From the NCBI RefSeq assembly GCF_027409185.1, contig NC_084460.1, positions 61,020,501 to 61,084,500 of the forward strand: a stretch of 64,000 nucleotides of DNA, in the 5' to 3' direction. How positions within the stretch are numbered: the first letter of the stretch is position 1; every line of letters begins with the position of its first letter. The position numbers were made by a program, and so were the translations under genes. The notes beneath the pieces are model-generated. The model was not told the origin of the DNA, searched no databases, and saw only the letters and a list, made by a program, of their open reading frames with translations. Positions 13,331-64,000 of the stretch are shown here, piece by piece. This DNA comes from Cynocephalus volans. Its lineage: Eukaryota > Chordata > Mammalia > Dermoptera > Cynocephalidae.

Positions 13331-14059
13331 CAGACTCTCTCCCCCTCAAAAGCATACTGTATGACTTCGTTAATTAATAATAAAAATGATTACTTGAAAG
13401 AAAAAGTTAAGCTAATGATTATTGTGGGGGGAAACAGAGGGTTGTGATTGGGTTGCAGCAGGTATGGAGCTTTTGAGGTGACTGGGAAGGTTCTTACCCT
13501 GGGTGGTGATTTCAAAGTTGTTCTTTTAAGAATTTATGAAGCTATACAGTTGCTTCATGTAGTAGTTTTCCGGATCTGTAGGGCATTTTATAATAAAAAA
13601 AGAAGAAAAATACTCATCCTTTTTATCACAGGTTGCATATATTACTTCTAATCATCTAGGGCTAGACTGTACAACCTCTAAATAATTTTTCAGCCCTGAA
13701 ATTGTGCAACTCTAGATTATTACTATGATAAAGTCACTGGAAATGAAAATATTCTAAGGCATTTTCTTGTTTAATGGTGTTTTGAAATATTCAGGTTTAA
13801 AAATACAGTATGAAGATTTTCTAGACCAGGCAGATGGGTTAAAACTTTTTTCCAGATTTATGTTTTTGATCTTCCACTATAAAGAAGAGAAGCCAAATCC
13901 AAGTGTTATCTCAAATTCATTTCTAATTTTTTATAATCTTTAAGTAAGTGAATGATTTTTTCTGGAGTAAGAGTCACTTGCTGTCTGGAATTCTTGGCAC
14001 TATTCTCAGAGTTATAAATCCCTGCTAAGCACAATGTAAAATAAAGTCATCTATTAAAA
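13331..14059. other. L1-related 3' UTR sequence and unclassified AT-rich DNA
   Basis: The first part (13300-13560) repeats a segment found again at about 14257 and reads like an L1 3' UTR. The rest has no recognisable feature. Confidence 0.4.
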
Positions 14060-14560
14060 AGTTGTATACAAGCATATGTCCATACAAAGAACACATATGT
14101 ACAAAAGTTCTATCTGTAATATTCAAAACCTGCTAATAACCCAAAAGTCTTTCTCCAGGTGAATGACTTGTCAAATATCCATATAATAAAATGCTACTCA
14201 GCAATAAAAAAGTATTCAACTATTGAAACAAGCAACATGAATAAATCTCAGCATAAATTTCCACTATGCTGAGTAACAGAAGCCAGACTCTCTCCCCCCG
14301 AAAAGTATATATGTATGATTTCATTAATTTAAAATTCTAGAAAATGCAAATTTACTTCATGACAGAATGCAGATTAATCTTTGCCTGGGAATGGGGAAGC
14401 AGGTAAGGGCAGAAGGCAAGAAATCACAAAGAGGCACAAGGAAACTCTTGAGGCTGATAGATATGTTCACTATCTTGTGATGTGGTTTCACAGGTGTACA
14501 AATGTCAAAGCTCACCAAATTGTATACTTTAAAGGCACAGAAATAGTGAAAACACTATTG
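14060..14560 (+). repeat. L1 3' end (old)
   Basis: The sequence includes ctactcagcaataaaaaagt and ttgcctgggaatggggaagc, typical of the L1 ORF2 end and 3' UTR. It ends near an A-rich stretch at 14540. Confidence 0.65.
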
Positions 14561-15635
14561 TTCTAACCTGCACTGATGTCAAGGCTTTTACTGACAAGAT
14601 TCCTTTGAAAAGGATTATCTAGGTTTTGTTTAAATGGTAACAATACTTTTGGAGAACTCATCTGTAACACGGGATCCCAAATACCTGAATCCTGTCCTAC
14701 ACTATCCAGCAGTCCACATGTGATCAGTTGGGCAGTATGTGCACAGATGAGAAACTCAGGCAAAGGAACACTATTCTAGCAGTCATACTATTCTAGCAGT
14801 CACACTACTGGTGCCTAGTAAACAATTGGTAATATCCTTGAAAGTTGGCTCCTGTATATCCCAATGAAACACTCCTGTGAAGCAGCCTCAATTGCTTCCA
14901 GTACTTCCTTAGCCCACGCTATACAGGCCTACATGGCCTAACCACAGGAAGCCTATAAAGTCTGCTTTGCTTCTTTCTACTGCAATCCCATGCCAGATGA
15001 AAGCTTACCATTCTAATACAAGAAGACTGTCTCACATGTGTCAGAAAGTTGGTCCTAAAGGCCCAGGCAGAAACAGCTTATACTCCCTGTCTCAAATCTG
15101 AATAGGGAAGAGCTCCAGCCCCAAGGTGGTAGCTAAAAACACATGTCCTAAGGAAGGAGGGTGGTCAGGTCTTGTCCCCAGAAGCAGCACCTCTGAGACA
15201 ATCTTTCCTGGCCTGTTACCGGGAGGCCAGATGGAAGGGAGAGAGATGCCTGGTCTTGTGACCAAAGGAAGCAACCTCAGGCTACCTTACCACTCAGGTT
15301 AGTTCAGAGGAAGCAAGAACAACCTTGTGAAGAGAATCCACTCACCTGAAAGTTCCACCTCTGGTACTGTAGCCTTAATAAGTACTTCAATTTGACCAAT
15401 TTTCACCTGCACTGGGCCACAATAAAGGCTTATATTTAAGATAACCAAGAGTTAACAGACTTCACCACTTTAACATCTTCAAATTATTGGGATAAGTGGA
15501 ATTCTATGCAGAATAACAAAACTTTAACAGAGGAGACACAACAATGAGTAAGAAATTATAGCAGGGTAAACACTTCAATGTTATTCAGTACAGTACTGAT
15601 TCACTTTAGAAAGAGAAGCAAACTGCTCATGTACA
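14561..15635. other. Intergenic sequence with no recognised feature
   Basis: Nonrepetitive-looking sequence lies between the last L1 and the SAP130 3' UTR. Short open frames show no recognisable domain. Confidence 0.4.
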
Positions 15636-16404
15636 AAAACCTCTTTGAGTCCTTTATTAACGTTTGGAGATGTGTGGTACATACAATTAACAGCATCACA
15701 CAAGCTACAGAAGTACAGATAACCCAGAACGTACTTCAGAACGAGGATCTCAGAGCAACTTAAGGTGTTGCCTGCTCTGAGTCTTCACAAAAACCCAACT
15801 CTGACACATGCAGGACAGACAACATAACAAATTCACTTGGAAATGGTTCTTTAAAAAAATGACAAGAACTGATAGTTCAAACCCTTTAGAGTGTGAGATG
15901 TGGCAGCTCCCTTGGTGCCGTGGCACTACTGTAAAAGGCCAACTCGGGTACTTGAAGGTCAGACAGAAGAAGAACCGACTGGGATGAGAGGAAGAAGTTT
16001 ATTTTCAGTGCAGAGAAAACAGATGGTCCGTGTAGATACTTTCAGTCCAGGCTCAGTATGGGTCCTGCAGGAATTCACCAGATAAATACCGGAAGGCTGA
16101 TAAACACCAGTCAGCCATCTGTGTCATTGCTTCCTACTGGTGGACACTGATGCATCAGCAATCACTTATAACACAGAGCACGTTTAACAGGGATATGCCT
16201 GAAAGAAAGAATGGGGTTCACTGTGTCGGGGCAGCTCCTGATCCTTTCATGCCACTGATGCCATGGGTCCCTCTGGTTTCATGTATGAATTAAGGAACAC
16301 TTCCTTTATTTCAATGTTCCACTTTGAAAATAACTAAAACCCTCCCCCCACCCCCACCATTATTCTTCAAAAATTCTGTTTCCAAACTCCTGATTCTTCT
16401 GGAT
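15636..16404 (-). other. SAP130: SAP130 3' untranslated region (approximate)
   Basis: Downstream of the stop codon the minus strand is free of recognisable repeats for about 770 bp. It contains three AATAAA signals, seen on the plus strand as tttatt at 16305-16310, 15998-16003 and 15653-15658. I take the most distal one as the main end, because the sequence beyond it becomes T/G-rich, but the true cleavage site cannot be read from DNA alone. Confidence 0.5.
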
Positions 16405-62931
<46,527 letters not shown>

Positions 62932-63036
62932 CTGAAAAGACAGAAAAGACATTATGACTTATGACTTGTCAGACACAATGTGGCAGTCAAGGTCATTTAC
63001 TATCTTGTGTTAGTCAGTCATACAAGTTGTATTTTT

Positions 63037-63160
63037 TTAAAAAAATCTCTCTTTTACTTATTTTTATTTTATTTTATTTTGGTGGCTGGCCAGTATGGGG
63101 ATACCCTTGACCTTGGTGTTATAACACCAAGCTCTAACCAACTGAGCTAATTGACCAGCC
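63037..63160 (-). mobile_element. CYN tRNA SINE monomer, reversed
   Basis: It reads ggtggctggccagtatgggg to gagctaattgaccagcc. A perfect 16-bp target duplication, tacaagttgtattttt, is at 63021-63036 and 63161-63176. Confidence 0.9.
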
Positions 63161-63176
63161 TACAAGTTGTATTTTT

Positions 63177-63610
63177 GCATAGGTTTGTAAAGTCCACATT
63201 TAAACCAATACTTGGTCTTTGTCACATAAAGTAAACGGCCCACTGAATGTCTCTCCTAAAACTGCTTTAAAACATTTTAAAAGGTATCAATGTAACAAAA
63301 CTGAATGAATTAACCCTTAATCACTTTCAGTATCCTTCATGTAGTTAATCAACTCTCCCTAACAATCTTGAGAGAGCATTAATATAATGACTGTATTTCA
63401 CTCTGTGGCCAAATCTGAAGATATACAATAAGTTTCTCATGTTATAAACTTTTGACAAATTTCCTGAAGAAAAATTACAAACAACCTTCATTAACAAAAA
63501 GCAGCTTAATCTGTGACCTTTAAAGCACTGACCTCCCCAATTTTAAATCATTTCTTACTAGATAAAACTTGAAATTATAAAAAGTTACAGTTATGATTGC
63601 CTAGTTACTG
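63177..63610. other. Intronic sequence with no recognised feature
   Basis: Upstream SAP130 intron sequence with no exon visible. Confidence 0.4.
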
Positions 63611-63619
63611 AAAGGGATG

Positions 63620-64000
63620 TCAACACAAACAGCGTGCCAAATTAATTGGTGGCCACGTACTGAAATTGCAACAATGGCAAGAAAACTTGACAAAGTTGGC
63701 TTCTCAAATCAGAGGGTGGAAGATAGACTATTTAATAAATGGTATTGGGAAGACTATGTAGCCATTTGGAAAGGTAAAATTGGATCCATACCTCAACAGT
63801 AAATCAGGGTAAACACAAAAAGGATCGAAGATTTATAGGTAAATAAAAAAGTCATGAATTCTTTTATAAACTTGGAGTGAGGGAGTGCTTTTTAACTAAC
63901 AAAAGCTTTCAAAACCTAAAAGCTATAAAAGAAAAGATTGATAAATGTGCATGAACAAATAAGCCAGCCTCTTGCACAGCAAAATACATTGTAAGCAAAG
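63620..64000 (+). repeat. L1 ORF2 fragment
   Basis: The stretch ttaataaatggtattgggaa, attggatccatacctcaaca matches the ORF2 C-terminal region. The element runs off the window. Confidence 0.65.

Noticed and set aside
62932..64000. Search for the next upstream SAP130 exon
   Set aside because: No open segment with splice sites and SAP130-like Ser/Thr/Pro coding is visible before the window ends.

Overview
This is a mammalian genomic window. Fourteen consecutive coding exons of SAP130, a subunit of the Sin3A/HDAC corepressor complex, lie on the minus strand between 62931 and 16405. Every exon has GT-AG splice sites. The reading frame stays open across all 14 junctions: 2,304 in-frame bases, which is 767 codons plus a stop. 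The promoter and the 5' exons lie beyond the right edge. To the left of the 3' UTR (about 15.6-16.4 kb), the first 15.6 kb look intergenic and are mostly old L1 sequence.

The host is probably a colugo (Dermoptera, such as Galeopterus). The window holds about two dozen tRNA-Ile-like SINEs, both monomers and head-to-tail dimers, resembling the dermopteran CYN family. I see no Alu or B1 element. The species call is inference from repeats remembered, not from a database search.

Layout. 1-13.3 kb: L1 3' ends and ORF2 pieces, with SINEs, a MaLR LTR and a small mariner-derived MITE inserted. 14-15.6 kb: another L1 3' end, then unrecognised sequence. 15.6-18.2 kb: SAP130 3' UTR and last three exons. 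18.2-33 kb: one 14.8 kb intron made almost entirely of transposons. It contains a 5.8 kb gammaretrovirus-like endogenous retrovirus (25351-31126) with two LTRs, a Phe-type primer-binding site, a polypurine tract and a 5-bp target duplication, sitting inside an antisense L1. It also contains an L1 tail joined to a 49-bp copy of a SAP130 exon. 33-45 kb: SAP130 exons separated by a long L2 element, a TMA7 processed pseudogene, a SINE joined to an L1 tail, a structurally complete mariner (41026-42286) with a broken transposase, and a Tigger-like remnant. 45-64 kb: MaLR LTRs, MIR and L1 pieces, a young SINE, and the remaining exons.

The only gene I judge functional here is SAP130. Every mobile element whose coding potential can be read is disrupted. 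I found no new biological system. The most unusual structures are the exon-fragment/L1 junction, the SINE-L1 chimera, and the ERV with both polymerase and integrase cores removed.
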